A stretch of 64,000 nucleotides of DNA from Methanococcoides methylutens (lineage in GTDB: Archaea > Halobacteriota > Methanosarcinia > Methanosarcinales > Methanosarcinaceae): NCBI RefSeq assembly GCF_000765475.1, contig NZ_JRHO01000014.1, forward strand, positions 885,687-949,686, in the 5' to 3' direction. The translations under genes were made by a program, and so were the position numbers. The number at the start of each line of letters is the position of its first letter. The first letter of the stretch is position 1. Positions 1-8,053 of the stretch are shown in pieces. The notes under the pieces were generated by a model, which was not told where the DNA came from, ran no database searches, and saw only the letters and a list, made by a program, of their open reading frames with translations.

Positions 1-501
1 GCAGACAAGATCGTAGAAGCTGTAAAGGGAGGAAAGATCACGCGTTTCGTAGTTATGGCAGGTTGTGACGGAAGGCACAAAGAAAGGGATTACTACACCA
101 AATTCGCAGAAGCTCTTCCTGAAAGTGCGGTCATCCTGACAGCAGGTTGTGCAAAATACCGCTACAACAAGCTCGACCTTGGAGATATCGATGGAATTCC
201 AAGAGTACTCGATGCAGGACAGTGTAATGACTCATACTCCCTTGTTGTCATCGCACAGAAGCTTGCCGAAGCTTTCGGACTTGAGGACATCAATGAACTG
301 CCGGTCTCATACAACATCGCATGGTATGAACAAAAAGCAGTCCTGGTATTGCTCGCACTGCTGCACCTTGGTGTCAAGAACATAACACTTGGACCAACGC
401 TTCCGGCATTCGTCTCTCCGAATGTCCTGAACGTCCTTGTTGAGAACTTCAACATAGCACCAAATACAACCGTCGACGAGGATCTTGAAAGGCTGCTCTA
501 A
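1..501 (+). CDS. hcp: Hybrid cluster protein (hydroxylamine reductase), 3' part
   Basis: The reading frame is open from the first base of the window, so only the last 166 codons are present. The segment carries the C-terminal signatures of hybrid cluster proteins: VVMAGCDG, a TAGCAKYR cysteine motif, and [10 protein letters not shown], which supply cysteine and other ligands to the hybrid Fe-S-O cluster. Members reduce hydroxylamine in vitro and are now mostly linked to nitric oxide and nitrosative stress defence. The later text ([21 protein letters not shown] and GPTLPAF) also fits the family. The N-terminal Fe-S domain lies outside the window, so class and start cannot be judged. Confidence 0.93.
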   Translation, partial: ADKIVEAVKGGKITRFVVMAGCDGRHKERDYYTKFAEALPESAVILTAGCAKYRYNKLDLGDIDGIPRVLDAGQCNDSYSLVVIAQKLAEAFGLEDINELPVSYNIAWYEQKAVLVLLALLHLGVKNITLGPTLPAFVSPNVLNVLVENFNIAPNTTVDEDLERLL

Positions 502-663
502 AGCCTTTCCTTCCCCTCCCCTCATCCCCCTTTTTTCCCCACATTTCATCCCCATTCGTTTCATCCATGTGAAACCATTTTTTTTTCTTTTTCCGGTCTG
601 GATTCTGACAATAGAACAAGTTGCTAAAAATTCTTTTATAGCATCATCGAACAACATATTATT
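502..663 (+). promoter_or_regulatory. T-rich terminator region and TATA box before small membrane protein
   Basis: After the hcp stop codon there are several T-runs (around 527-537 and 576-590) that suit archaeal oligo-T termination. A TATA-like box TTTTATA lies at 634-640. Its distance of about 25 bases to position 662 puts the likely transcription start almost at the GTG codon at 664, and no Shine-Dalgarno sequence is visible. This suggests a leaderless transcript for the next gene. Confidence 0.4.
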
Positions 664-1014
664 GTGGAATATACAAGGAATGGGGCCAAAGGCGATCAGA
701 ACAAGGTTTGGAAGATACTGCTTCCAGTTGTAGCAACCATTTTTCTGACAATTGCCGTTTCAATGATAATCTTTTATCAGAATTACTACACCGGGATACT
801 ATATCTGATCACTTCGATATTGTACTTCAGCTCTGCATATCTTATTACCACTGGCAGGGTCAACATGATGAAAAGCTCATTAAATGAGAAGGGAACTCTG
901 GCACTGGGTTTTATCCTGCTCGCAATAGCATTGGCCCTGAACGGACTTTTTTGGGGATTGGGATTCGTCCTGTTCCTGGCAGGCATACTCTCGATCCACA
1001 GGAATAGTAATTGA
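664..1014 (+). CDS. Small integral membrane protein, unknown function
   Basis: This 116-residue protein begins at GTG. A short polar N-terminus (MEYTRNGAKGDQNK) is followed by four hydrophobic stretches at about residues 17-38, 42-62, 76-94 and 95-110, so it is probably a four-helix membrane protein. No enzyme motif is visible and I do not recognise a family. It stands alone between hcp and the radical SAM gene. The absence of a ribosome binding site and the position of an upstream TATA box favour leaderless expression. Confidence 0.6.
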   Translation: MEYTRNGAKGDQNKVWKILLPVVATIFLTIAVSMIIFYQNYYTGILYLITSILYFSSAYLITTGRVNMMKSSLNEKGTLALGFILLAIALALNGLFWGLGFVLFLAGILSIHRNSN

Positions 1015-1136
1015 TCGATCACTGCGAAAGTGGCAAAATATACCGGAAAGAAGCATATATAATAGGCAAATGGTAATTTGTCATCTATACATAATTTAAG
1101 ATCCAAATTGATATCCGGAAAAAGATGGAGATACTG

Positions 1137-2126
1137 ATGAGACCAGAAACAAAAGCCGAGCTTATAGCCGTGGGCAGCCTTGATATAGAACCATCCCTGC
1201 TGGGGAAGATCACAGTTCCGACTGCAGGACCAGGTGCAGGTAAAACAGCGTTCTTCTTCCGCTCCGGCAAACAGAGGGTCAGGCTTGCCCTGAACAAGGA
1301 CTCACCTCTAAAAGCAATTGCAGATGGGGATGAGATCGTCATAATGAGAGATGGCAGGGAGATAGTAAGAGGACAGATCGAGGAAGAGCTTATCCATTGT
1401 CCTGAGCAGGCTTACATAAACATGACAGAGAAGTGTATCTTCGACTGCAAGTTCTGTCCTGTTCCAAAGCTCAACGGCAAGGTCAAGACCATTGAAGAGG
1501 TCCTGGAACTCATAGAAGAAGCAAATGCCACCGGCAAGATGAAGGCCATATCCATTACATCCGGCGTTGATGAATCAGTGGAAAAGGAATTTGAGAGGGC
1601 TATGGAGGTCATCAATGCTGTGAAGAAGTATGGTGTCCCCATCGGTGTTGCAGTTTACCCGACCGCTGACTCCAACAAGCGCATGAAAGAAGCAGGTGTT
1701 GACGAGATCAAGTACAACGTTGAAACAATGGACAGGGAGCTCTACGGGAAGGTCTGTGCCGGGCAGGATATGGAAGAGATATTGAAGGCTCTCAAAGAAG
1801 CTGTTGAGATCTTCGGCAAGAACAAAGTGTGTTCCAACTTCATCATCGGCCTTGGTGAAACGGACGAAGCTGTTGAAAAAGGTATCAGAGAACTGGTATC
1901 CCTGGGAGTGGTACCGATTCTCCGACCTGCAAGCAAGCATCCACTGCGTGAAGGGGAGGTTTTCATTGAAAGGCCTTCAAAAGAAAGGCTGCTTAAGCTT
2001 ACAAGATTGCTTCGCAAGATCCTGGACGAAAACGGACTGCGTGCAGATGTCTTCAAGACAATGTGCCTCCCATGTACAGGGTGTGACATAAATCCCCACA
2101 CTGACCTCTGTGAGGATGAAAAGTAA
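1137..2126 (+). CDS. Radical SAM protein with cysteine-rich C-terminus
   Basis: This is a radical SAM enzyme of 329 residues. The CX3CX2C motif that holds the SAM-binding [4Fe-4S] cluster is CIFDCKFC at about residues 100-107, after a non-TIM-barrel N-terminal region of about 90 residues. The middle of the protein has the usual barrel features, with SITSG and the glycine-rich FIIGLGET near residue 240. The last 20 residues hold CLPCTGC plus one more cysteine, which could bind an auxiliary cluster. ATG at 1137 is preferred because GGAG stands six bases upstream; ATG at 1125 is the alternative. The substrate is unknown. The following gene overlaps its 3' end, so the two are probably cotranscribed. 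Confidence 0.85.
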   Translation: MRPETKAELIAVGSLDIEPSLLGKITVPTAGPGAGKTAFFFRSGKQRVRLALNKDSPLKAIADGDEIVIMRDGREIVRGQIEEELIHCPEQAYINMTEKCIFDCKFCPVPKLNGKVKTIEEVLELIEEANATGKMKAISITSGVDESVEKEFERAMEVINAVKKYGVPIGVAVYPTADSNKRMKEAGVDEIKYNVETMDRELYGKVCAGQDMEEILKALKEAVEIFGKNKVCSNFIIGLGETDEAVEKGIRELVSLGVVPILRPASKHPLREGEVFIERPSKERLLKLTRLLRKILDENGLRADVFKTMCLPCTGCDINPHTDLCEDEK

Positions 2127-2481
2127 AAAGGCAAAAATATACGGGAAACAAATGTCTGGAACAGGAACTGAACCTGCATTCGAAGCTTCCATCGAGATGA
2201 ACGAAGAGGACTTCGAATTTGCAACACCTCCAATGTCAAAAGAGTTCGTAATCCAGACTTTTGAGAAATACGACCTGAGACATATTGTTCTTTTTGGGGA
2301 AGATATGTTCTATGTCTCACAGCAGGATATGGAACCTTTCCACCCGCTATATGTTAAAAGCTCATATCCTGATGATATTGAGCTTATATTCGATTTCATG
2401 ACCATCGAAAGGATACATAAGATCGAATATATCGAAGGCGTTCTAAAACGAAGTCCTATAGAAGAGCATCCGGACATATGA
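2110..2481 (+). CDS. Conserved hypothetical protein overlapping radical SAM gene
   Basis: A soluble acidic protein of up to 123 residues starts at GTG 2110, with in-frame ATG codons at 2116 and 2152, so the exact start is unsettled. The first start overlaps the radical SAM stop by 17 bases, which suggests translational coupling. The body (EEDFEFATPPMSKEFVIQTFEKYDL and onward) mixes aromatic and acidic residues without a known catalytic motif. I do not recognise a family. Linkage to the radical SAM gene makes it a candidate partner or substrate protein, which is inference only. Confidence 0.6.
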   Translation: MRMKSKKAKIYGKQMSGTGTEPAFEASIEMNEEDFEFATPPMSKEFVIQTFEKYDLRHIVLFGEDMFYVSQQDMEPFHPLYVKSSYPDDIELIFDFMTIERIHKIEYIEGVLKRSPIEEHPDI

Positions 2482-2533
2482 CCATGGACAACAATAAAAT
2501 AGGATATCATAGAATACGAAGTGGCGAAGAAAT

Positions 2534-2743
2534 ATGATTGAAAAACTTTACAGATCCCCAATTGCCTACGTTGTACTGGGAGGCATATTGATCAGTGCTT
2601 TCCTTTTCAACAGCATGTTGAAATTTGCAGATGAAGGAAATGCGGTTATGGTTATCCTGATAGGAATTTCCATTGGCATCGTTGCACTATTCATCACAAA
2701 AGCTATAGTCTACCAAAAACATAGCGGCCTTTTTCCAAAATGA
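2534..2743 (+). CDS. Two-helix small membrane protein
   Basis: The 69-residue product has two hydrophobic segments, at about residues 10-30 (YVVLGGILISAFLFNSML) and 38-60 (AVMVILIGISIGIVALFI), separated by a short charged loop. It lies 52 bases after the preceding hypothetical gene on the same strand and may be the last gene of that transcript. No family is recognised. It is convergent with the Mrr-like gene. Confidence 0.5.
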   Translation: MIEKLYRSPIAYVVLGGILISAFLFNSMLKFADEGNAVMVILIGISIGIVALFITKAIVYQKHSGLFPK

Positions 2744-2779
2744 TACATTTTATAAGCAAAAATAATATTATATGCCCGA

Positions 2780-3799
2780 TCAGGCTGAACGCACAGCCTC
2801 ATCGATCTGATTTTTCCATCCTTTTGCGTCATTTACTTCAAATACATGTTTTGTGACAGCCTCACGAACTTCTGAAATAATGAGCTTCTGCCTGCTAAAC
2901 ATCCCGGATCCCGCTACTTCCGACCCAACAATATTCTTCAACTTAAGTTCCAGACTCTCTTCCCCCCCGAGTGCAATGGTGGCAAGCCTGCGGTTTGTCA
3001 GGATAACGAAATTATTTTTTGCCTGCTCCAGCCGGAGAAGTGACTCACCCCTCATGTAATCGGTCTTTAATTGCTCAAGCACATTCAACACCTTCAAGAT
3101 ATCCTTTGGCTGGATACGGATCACTTCGAACTTCTTTTTCCCCACTACAAGAAGGATCTCCTTTTTTAGATTTGAAAACCCAACAAGGTCCCTGACCTCT
3201 ATGCGACGTGATATCTCCGGCTTTTTTGAGAACAGACCACCTGAATTCTGTTCAAAATAGATGTTCCTGTTAGTAATGACCAATGTGAGTCGTGTGCCCT
3301 CAACGGTCGCAGGCTCCCTTAGGTGAACAGATTCACCGGTTTTAAGGACAGCACCGCCTGATGCGATACTGTTCTTTTCAACTCCATCTGAAACGTTCTT
3401 AGCTGCATCCCCGCAATAATGATTGAGCATCGAGACCAATAGCTGACCCTCAATAAGCTTTACATTGTGTTCTGTGGCTTCCCGGTATGCATCTTCAGTG
3501 AACGTGGAAGTCGTGACTATTATGACCCCATCGACTTTTTCCCTATAACGCAGGCTGCTGTATTCCCTGACCTCTTTTACACCTACAGGATTAAGGTAAC
3601 GTTTTACCTGGACAAGCCAGCGATGTGAAAGACCAAAATGCTCAAGCTTTACCTCCACATCCACCCCACCATCCTTTGATCGTGAAGTTACATTTGCCTT
3701 ATATCCCATTTTCCTGAAAAGAAAAGCTACAAGATTTTCAAGATCGAAAGGATCTATTTCAAGAAGCTGATCCAAAGACCAATTTGTGATAGCATTCAT
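2780..3799 (-). CDS. Mrr-type restriction endonuclease domain protein
   Basis: The N-terminal 110 residues form a restriction-endonuclease-like (Mrr_cat) fold: the opening helix DPFDLENLVAFLFRKMGY, then SKDGGVDVEV with the catalytic aspartate, and WLVQVKRY giving the QxK part of the D-(D/E)xK nuclease motif. Mrr-type nucleases cut modified or damaged DNA. Residues 140-339 are a separate region rich in beta strands with two similar halves (VVITNRNIYF and NNFVILTNRRLATI), resembling PH-like or short-repeat domains, but I cannot name it. No methylase or specificity subunit is adjacent, so it is more likely a solitary type IV or repair nuclease. It overlaps the upstream zinc-ribbon gene through ATGA. 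Confidence 0.8.
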   Translation of the reverse strand: MNAITNWSLDQLLEIDPFDLENLVAFLFRKMGYKANVTSRSKDGGVDVEVKLEHFGLSHRWLVQVKRYLNPVGVKEVREYSSLRYREKVDGVIIVTTSTFTEDAYREATEHNVKLIEGQLLVSMLNHYCGDAAKNVSDGVEKNSIASGGAVLKTGESVHLREPATVEGTRLTLVITNRNIYFEQNSGGLFSKKPEISRRIEVRDLVGFSNLKKEILLVVGKKKFEVIRIQPKDILKVLNVLEQLKTDYMRGESLLRLEQAKNNFVILTNRRLATIALGGEESLELKLKNIVGSEVAGSGMFSRQKLIISEVREAVTKHVFEVNDAKGWKNQIDEAVRSA

Positions 3800-3960
3800 T
3801 TATCGACCGTATATGTAAGACCACATTCCGGGCAGGAATATGTGATAGTTGTAATTTCATTGGCTTTCTTTTCAGTACTTGCCATCCATGTACCACAGGT
3901 TATGCATTTCTGGTCAAAGAGTGACCGATCCATCTTTTTATTCTCACCCTTGTCTTTCAT
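3796..3960 (-). CDS. 54-residue zinc-ribbon protein
   Basis: A short gene reads MKDKGENKKMDRSLFDQKC and onward, with two cysteine pairs, CITC at residues 19-22 and CPEC near residue 43, typical of a zinc ribbon. Its TGA overlaps the ATG of the downstream Mrr-like gene (ATGA at 3796-3799), so the two are translationally coupled. The ribbon may bind DNA or protein and assist the nuclease, which is inference from position. Confidence 0.65.
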   Translation of the reverse strand: MKDKGENKKMDRSLFDQKCITCGTWMASTEKKANEITTITYSCPECGLTYTVDK

Positions 3961-4182
3961 GAAAACACCATATTCGATCTTTGAATAAAGATTATAAAAA
4001 GGCTATTCTGAACACAATAAGTGGTTGTGTGTGTTTTGTGAATAACCATACAAAACTTTAAATCATTTCACAACATTAATCTGCAAACGTGTGAAAGTAC
4101 ATGGTAGATTATAATACCATATCAAATATTAATGTTATTACAAAATTTAGAACTGTTCTCACAGGCAGATCAGGTGAGCACA
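3961..4182. promoter_or_regulatory. Divergent promoter region, zinc ribbon and thioredoxin genes
   Basis: This AT-rich gap separates the divergent zinc-ribbon/nuclease pair from the thioredoxin gene. AAACTTTAAATC near 4052-4064 could be a TATA element for the rightward gene. AGGTGA at 4172-4177 is the ribosome binding site that sets the thioredoxin start at 4183. Confidence 0.35.
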
Positions 4183-4575
4183 ATGGATGATTTAGAAAAG
4201 ATCAGACAACAACGATTGGAACAGATCAAAAATAACCTTGAAACAAGGTTATTCCCGGAAAGCCCCATCCATGCCACGGATGCAAACTTTGATGAACTCA
4301 TATCAAAATATCCAGTTGTAGTTATCGATTGCTGGGCAGAATGGTGTGGACCATGCCGAAAACTGGTACCTGTTATTGATGCCCTCGCAAGAGAGATGCA
4401 AGGCAAGATCGTTTTCGGGAAACTGAACACTGATGAGAACCAGATGAGTGCAAGAAAGTTCAATATCACAGCTATTCCCACACTTCTGGTATTCAAAGAT
4501 GGAAACCCGGCCGGACAGATAGTGGGTGCATTCCAGAAAGAACAGCTTGTTGAAAGATTGAACAAACTTATATGA
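4183..4575 (+). CDS. trxA: Thioredoxin
   Basis: This is a 130-residue thioredoxin-fold protein with the standard active site WCGPC (WAEWCGPCRK, residues 48-57) and the cis-proline stretch AIPTLLVFKDG near residue 100. An N-terminal extension of about 25 residues (MDDLEKIRQQRLEQIKNNLE) is charged and helical. ATG 4183 is chosen because AGGTGA lies five bases upstream; the open frame extends to an ATG at 4132 without a binding site. It reduces protein disulfides. It sits 21 bases before the methanogenesis marker 14 gene, so the two are probably cotranscribed. Confidence 0.9.
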   Translation: MDDLEKIRQQRLEQIKNNLETRLFPESPIHATDANFDELISKYPVVVIDCWAEWCGPCRKLVPVIDALAREMQGKIVFGKLNTDENQMSARKFNITAIPTLLVFKDGNPAGQIVGAFQKEQLVERLNKLI

Positions 4576-4596
4576 TAATTACCGGAAGATGATATA

Positions 4597-6033
4597 ATGT
4601 CCCATAAACCAAGATTCGCAGCAAATCCAGGGGTCAGGCTCCTTGACCTTAAATCAAGTTCAAAGCCTTTCTTCATCGTAGCTTCCGTGGAGGTAGGGAA
4701 CACCACCACCAAGTGTATTCTGACAGCCACCAATATGGATGAAGGAAAGACATACCATGTTACAAAGACGGTTAAAATGACGAGGGACGTCAGACCACCA
4801 AAAGCTAATGAAACTGTTTTCGGAAAGACCCTGAACGGAGTGGAACTTACCCGGGAATCAGTTTCTGAGCTTGTCAGTGAAACATTGCTGGAAGCTGTGA
4901 AAAGTGCTCACCTTGACATCGAAACAGACATCAGTTTCGTTGTACGCTCAACAGGAGTTGTTGCAGGATTCGATGCCCCCGAGGAAGTAGGGGAATTCAT
5001 CAAAGCCCTTGCAGATGGATGTTTGATCGCAGGAGTGCCACCAAAGCACATGACACCACCTATGAGTGTGGATAACCTCCCTGAAAAGTTCCAGAAACAC
5101 AGTAAACTGGACAAAGTGTTCTTCGATGGAGCTGTTGCCAGTGTGCTACCGCCTACCGGCGCCACAGGTGTTGAGATAGTTGCCAATGAGATGGAAGGAG
5201 AACTCGCTACCGCAGGTATCAAGGAAGGTGCCAAATGGGTGGATGTGGACTTCCGCAACCCATGCATGTCCATGGACTTTGGAACGACCCTTGATGGCAG
5301 GATCATCAGTCCTGATGAACCATATGCAAAGACCATCGGTAACTTCTGCGGATATGCAGGAGCAATACCCGATGCACTGATAAAAGGTACGGAAACTGTT
5401 GACAGCAGGGTTGGCACTGCACTGGACGTCTTCACTGACATCCATACGGATAAACTTACAATGCTGCTTAAGGGAAAGAACATCAAGGAATACGCAAAGA
5501 AAGTTCTCGATCACATTATCATAGAAAAGGTACCAGAAAGCCGGAATAGATATGGCAGCGTACCTGTAAACCCAAAAGCTGCAAAGGATATCGGAGTTGT
5601 GCTTATAGGATGCGATGTAGGAGATAATGGGTCCGACATGGATAAGCTTTCGATGTTGGGCGGTGAGATCTACAACAAGTACGGCCTCAAAGTCCTCTTT
5701 GCAGTGATAGATGAGGTCATGGCACAGGTCATCTACCGGCTGGTCAAAGTCGCAAAGGAAGAAGGACTCGTGTATCCTGAGACAAGCATAGGAATTACAG
5801 GACGTGCCGGCATCAGTGGCGAGAAGGCAAAGCTTACCTTGAAATACCTGGAAGAGCTCGGACTTCACGACAAGATCGAAGAGAACGTTGTCTTCGTGGA
5901 TGACGGTCTTGCAAGAGGAGCTGCGGTCATGGCAAGGTGCATGAACTCCCTGGGAACCACGTTCAATCCCCTTGGCGGGCATCGCGGTGGGAAATGCATC
6001 CTTGGACAGCGTATGAAACTTCAGAACAAATGA
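4597..6033 (+). CDS. Methanogenesis marker protein 14
   Basis: The 478-residue protein matches methanogenesis marker 14, a family found in methanogens and of unproven function. Sequence cues are the N-terminal SVEVGNTTTKCILTATNM, which looks like the phosphate-1 loop of an ASKHA (sugar kinase/Hsp70/actin) ATPase, the central MSMDFGTTLDGRI, a second phosphate-type loop, and the glycine-rich end NPLGGHRGGKCILGQ. Proteins of this fold often reactivate corrinoid or radical enzymes using ATP, so an activation role in methanogenesis is plausible but inferred. It follows the thioredoxin gene closely and ends at a clear hairpin terminator. Confidence 0.8.
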   Translation: MSHKPRFAANPGVRLLDLKSSSKPFFIVASVEVGNTTTKCILTATNMDEGKTYHVTKTVKMTRDVRPPKANETVFGKTLNGVELTRESVSELVSETLLEAVKSAHLDIETDISFVVRSTGVVAGFDAPEEVGEFIKALADGCLIAGVPPKHMTPPMSVDNLPEKFQKHSKLDKVFFDGAVASVLPPTGATGVEIVANEMEGELATAGIKEGAKWVDVDFRNPCMSMDFGTTLDGRIISPDEPYAKTIGNFCGYAGAIPDALIKGTETVDSRVGTALDVFTDIHTDKLTMLLKGKNIKEYAKKVLDHIIIEKVPESRNRYGSVPVNPKAAKDIGVVLIGCDVGDNGSDMDKLSMLGGEIYNKYGLKVLFAVIDEVMAQVIYRLVKVAKEEGLVYPETSIGITGRAGISGEKAKLTLKYLEELGLHDKIEENVVFVDDGLARGAAVMARCMNSLGTTFNPLGGHRGGKCILGQRMKLQNK

Positions 6034-6040
6034 TATGAAG

Positions 6041-6085
6041 GGCAGGGGAACGATCCTGCCAGTATTTATTTCTATTTTTTTTATT
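6041..6085 (+). terminator. Hairpin and T-tract after methanogenesis marker 14
   Basis: GGCAGG at 6041-6046 pairs with CCTGCC at 6055-6060 across an eight-base loop and is followed by long T-rich runs. It lies eight bases after the stop codon of the marker 14 gene. Confidence 0.65.
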
Positions 6086-6139
6086 TTTATTTTTGGCTTT
6101 ACTTTCAGGTATCTGTTTCAGCTTCTGCTTTTTCGTCCT

Positions 6140-6817
6140 TCAATCTTTAGCTGAAGCCAGTTTCCGTTTTATGGCAGCCTCTATTTCCTGCTTGTGCATC
6201 TCCGAAGATTCATGTATGCCTCCCATGTTTCCCCTGACAGCGCGGCAGGGATACTGGGAAACGATAAGACCGGCCTTTGGACCAGCGTCTTCTACCGGAG
6301 TGCCTACAAGAGCCTCAGCCAGGTGCCAGGTGCTGCCGCAGGGGGCACCTCGTATCACATTCACTTTTGCGATCTTCCCGTCCTTTACCTCAACATCAAG
6401 TACAGGGTTTCCAAAGAAACAAGTGAAATCATCGGTAGCCGGGTCGGATGCCACATTGCAGCAGATCTCATCGACCTCTATGAAGATACCGTACTCTTTT
6501 GATATAGCTTCCAGTTCCTTAACAGGTGCCTTTGAAGCACCTCCCGGGACTATCAGGGCACGCACACCGGCCTTGCCTGCCATGCGGGCTATCTGGGGCG
6601 TAATATCAGGATGCAGGGAATAAGTGATTATGATGTCAGCATCGAATACCTTCGTATCAAAGTCCAGCCCGGAAAAGAATTCCTCGGGCTCATCTATGAA
6701 ATCCGGAAGATAAGCGGGAAGCTCTGCCACTATGACTTCCATATCGGTCTTCGAACGCACAGTCTCGACAAGCCTTGACCCATATTTTCCGCGAAGTATA
6801 ACTCCTATTATTGTCAT
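6140..6817 (-). CDS. DUF166 family protein
   Basis: This 225-residue protein fits DUF166, an archaeal family once labelled thymidylate synthase without good support. Visible features are the start MTIIGVILRGKYGSRL, a conserved VPGGASKAP loop near residue 115, and four or five conserved cysteines including EICCNVASDPATDDFTCFFG and RGAPCGSTWHLAEAL, plus QYPCRAVRG near the end. Such cysteines suggest an Fe-S cluster or metal site. ATG 6817 is preferred over TTG 6823, with AGG upstream. The function is unknown. It is convergent with the marker 14 gene. Confidence 0.75.
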   Translation of the reverse strand: MTIIGVILRGKYGSRLVETVRSKTDMEVIVAELPAYLPDFIDEPEEFFSGLDFDTKVFDADIIITYSLHPDITPQIARMAGKAGVRALIVPGGASKAPVKELEAISKEYGIFIEVDEICCNVASDPATDDFTCFFGNPVLDVEVKDGKIAKVNVIRGAPCGSTWHLAEALVGTPVEDAGPKAGLIVSQYPCRAVRGNMGGIHESSEMHKQEIEAAIKRKLASAKD

Positions 6818-6914
6818 TTTCAATACCTGTCTGTGATATTATTGAAATAGCGATATATTAATATTGTTTACTGTTCAATCTTAGTATTACTTCTAAAATA
6901 TTAAGGTGATATAA

Positions 6915-7043
6915 ATGGAAGATATCGACCAGTCAATGGTATATTTCAGATGTAATATGTGTGATTTTGTATTTCAGGCAGATCCTAACTTCTTTCCAAT
7001 AAAATGTCCCCAGTGCGGTAGTGAAGATACTTCCAGGACATAA
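6915..7043 (+). CDS. 42-residue zinc-ribbon (rubredoxin-like) protein
   Basis: The short frame MEDIDQSMVYFRCNMCDFVF and onward has CNMC at residues 13-16 and CPQC at residues 31-34, a spacing typical of rubredoxin-like zinc or iron knuckles. AAGGTGAT at 6903-6910 is a strong ribosome binding site, which supports translation. The gene ends 91 bases before the thymidylate kinase ATG and probably shares its transcript. Its partner is unknown. Confidence 0.65.
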   Translation: MEDIDQSMVYFRCNMCDFVFQADPNFFPIKCPQCGSEDTSRT

Positions 7044-7134
7044 GGTCAAAGAATACCAGATCTATGAACATACAGTTAAAGGAAATAAGGTCGAAGGATA
7101 TAAAGTTAATAGGACCGAAGGACATTTGACACTC

Positions 7135-7740
7135 ATGAAAGGAAAGCTCATAACACTGGAAGGTATCGATGGGTCGGGTAAATCCACCATCACACGTTTT
7201 TTGAACTCACATCCTTCCTTTTCCAATGCCGTGTTTACAAGGGAACCTACCACAAGCTGGATAGGAGATGCTGTCTACAAAGCCATTGAATCCAATACAG
7301 ACCACCTTGCAGAACTGATGCTTTTCACCGCAGACCATGCAAACCATATTGCAACTCTGATACGTCCGGCACTTGAAGAAGGAAAGATAATAATTTCAGA
7401 CAGGTATTCGGACAGCAGATATGCATACCAGGGCGTTACACTCAGGGAAAAGTTCGATGAGCCCATGGAATGGGTTCAGCAGATCCATGAAGGATGGACA
7501 GTGGTCCCTGACCTTACAATCCTTTTTGACATTGATCCGGAAATTGCAGTCCGTCGCTGTGGTAAAAGAGGGGAACAGACAAAGTTCGAGAAGATCGAGC
7601 TCTTAAATGGAGTCAGAAAGAATTATCTTCGGCTTGCAGAGAAAGAACCTGAAAGGTTCGTCATAATAGATACCGACAGAGACCTTAAAGAAATAGAGAA
7701 CGATGTGTTGCAGGCAATCACATCGATCATGGAAAGTTAA
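7135..7740 (+). CDS. tmk: Thymidylate kinase (dTMP kinase)
   Basis: The enzyme phosphorylates dTMP to dTDP. The 201-residue product starts MKGKLITLEGIDGSGKST, holding the P-loop GIDGSGKS, followed by the FTREPT motif that binds the phosphate, then DRYSDSRYAYQGV, the family's DRY segment, and a lid with arginines around RRCGKRGEQTKFE. The open frame reaches back to GTG 7021, but that would add 38 residues with no family match and would overlap the zinc-ribbon gene, so ATG 7135 is chosen. Its last bases overlap the convergent hypothetical gene by four. Confidence 0.93.
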   Translation: MKGKLITLEGIDGSGKSTITRFLNSHPSFSNAVFTREPTTSWIGDAVYKAIESNTDHLAELMLFTADHANHIATLIRPALEEGKIIISDRYSDSRYAYQGVTLREKFDEPMEWVQQIHEGWTVVPDLTILFDIDPEIAVRRCGKRGEQTKFEKIELLNGVRKNYLRLAEKEPERFVIIDTDRDLKEIENDVLQAITSIMES

Positions 7741-7985
7741 AGACCGTTCGCATCTGCGAACTTTATGAGTGTCTCACCAAGTTCACGTGCGTATTTCGGA
7801 TTTATGTTAAAGCGGCTCCTTTTCTGACCGCTTCTTTCCTTTGCGACCTCAACATATTCACTGTCATACTTCTCGCTTTTTGCAAGGGTCATAGTAAGAT
7901 ACCAGCCACCTGCCATCTTGATCTCCATGTACTCTTCGCCTTCAGCAACATTCGTATTATCTTCTACCGTATTATCTTCTGCCAT
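7737..7985 (-). CDS. Small conserved acidic protein
   Basis: The 82-residue soluble protein begins MAEDNTVEDNTNVAEGEE with a disordered acidic head, followed by a compact part (YMEIKMAGGWYLTMTLAKSE) and a helical end. GGTGAT stands just upstream of ATG 7985, so it is probably expressed. No family with known function is recognised. It is convergent with tmk and shares its last four bases. Confidence 0.6.
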   Translation of the reverse strand: MAEDNTVEDNTNVAEGEEYMEIKMAGGWYLTMTLAKSEKYDSEYVEVAKERSGQKRSRFNINPKYARELGETLIKFADANGL

Positions 7986-8053
7986 ATTATCACCAGATAT
8001 GTAATTTTCAGTTTTTATCTGTTTATTGTAAGTTTAGTTATAAGTTTGTAATT

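Noticed and set aside
5146-5982. 278-codon antisense frame inside methanogenesis marker 14
   Set aside because: The forward gene has clear family motifs; the antisense product is an unstructured shadow.
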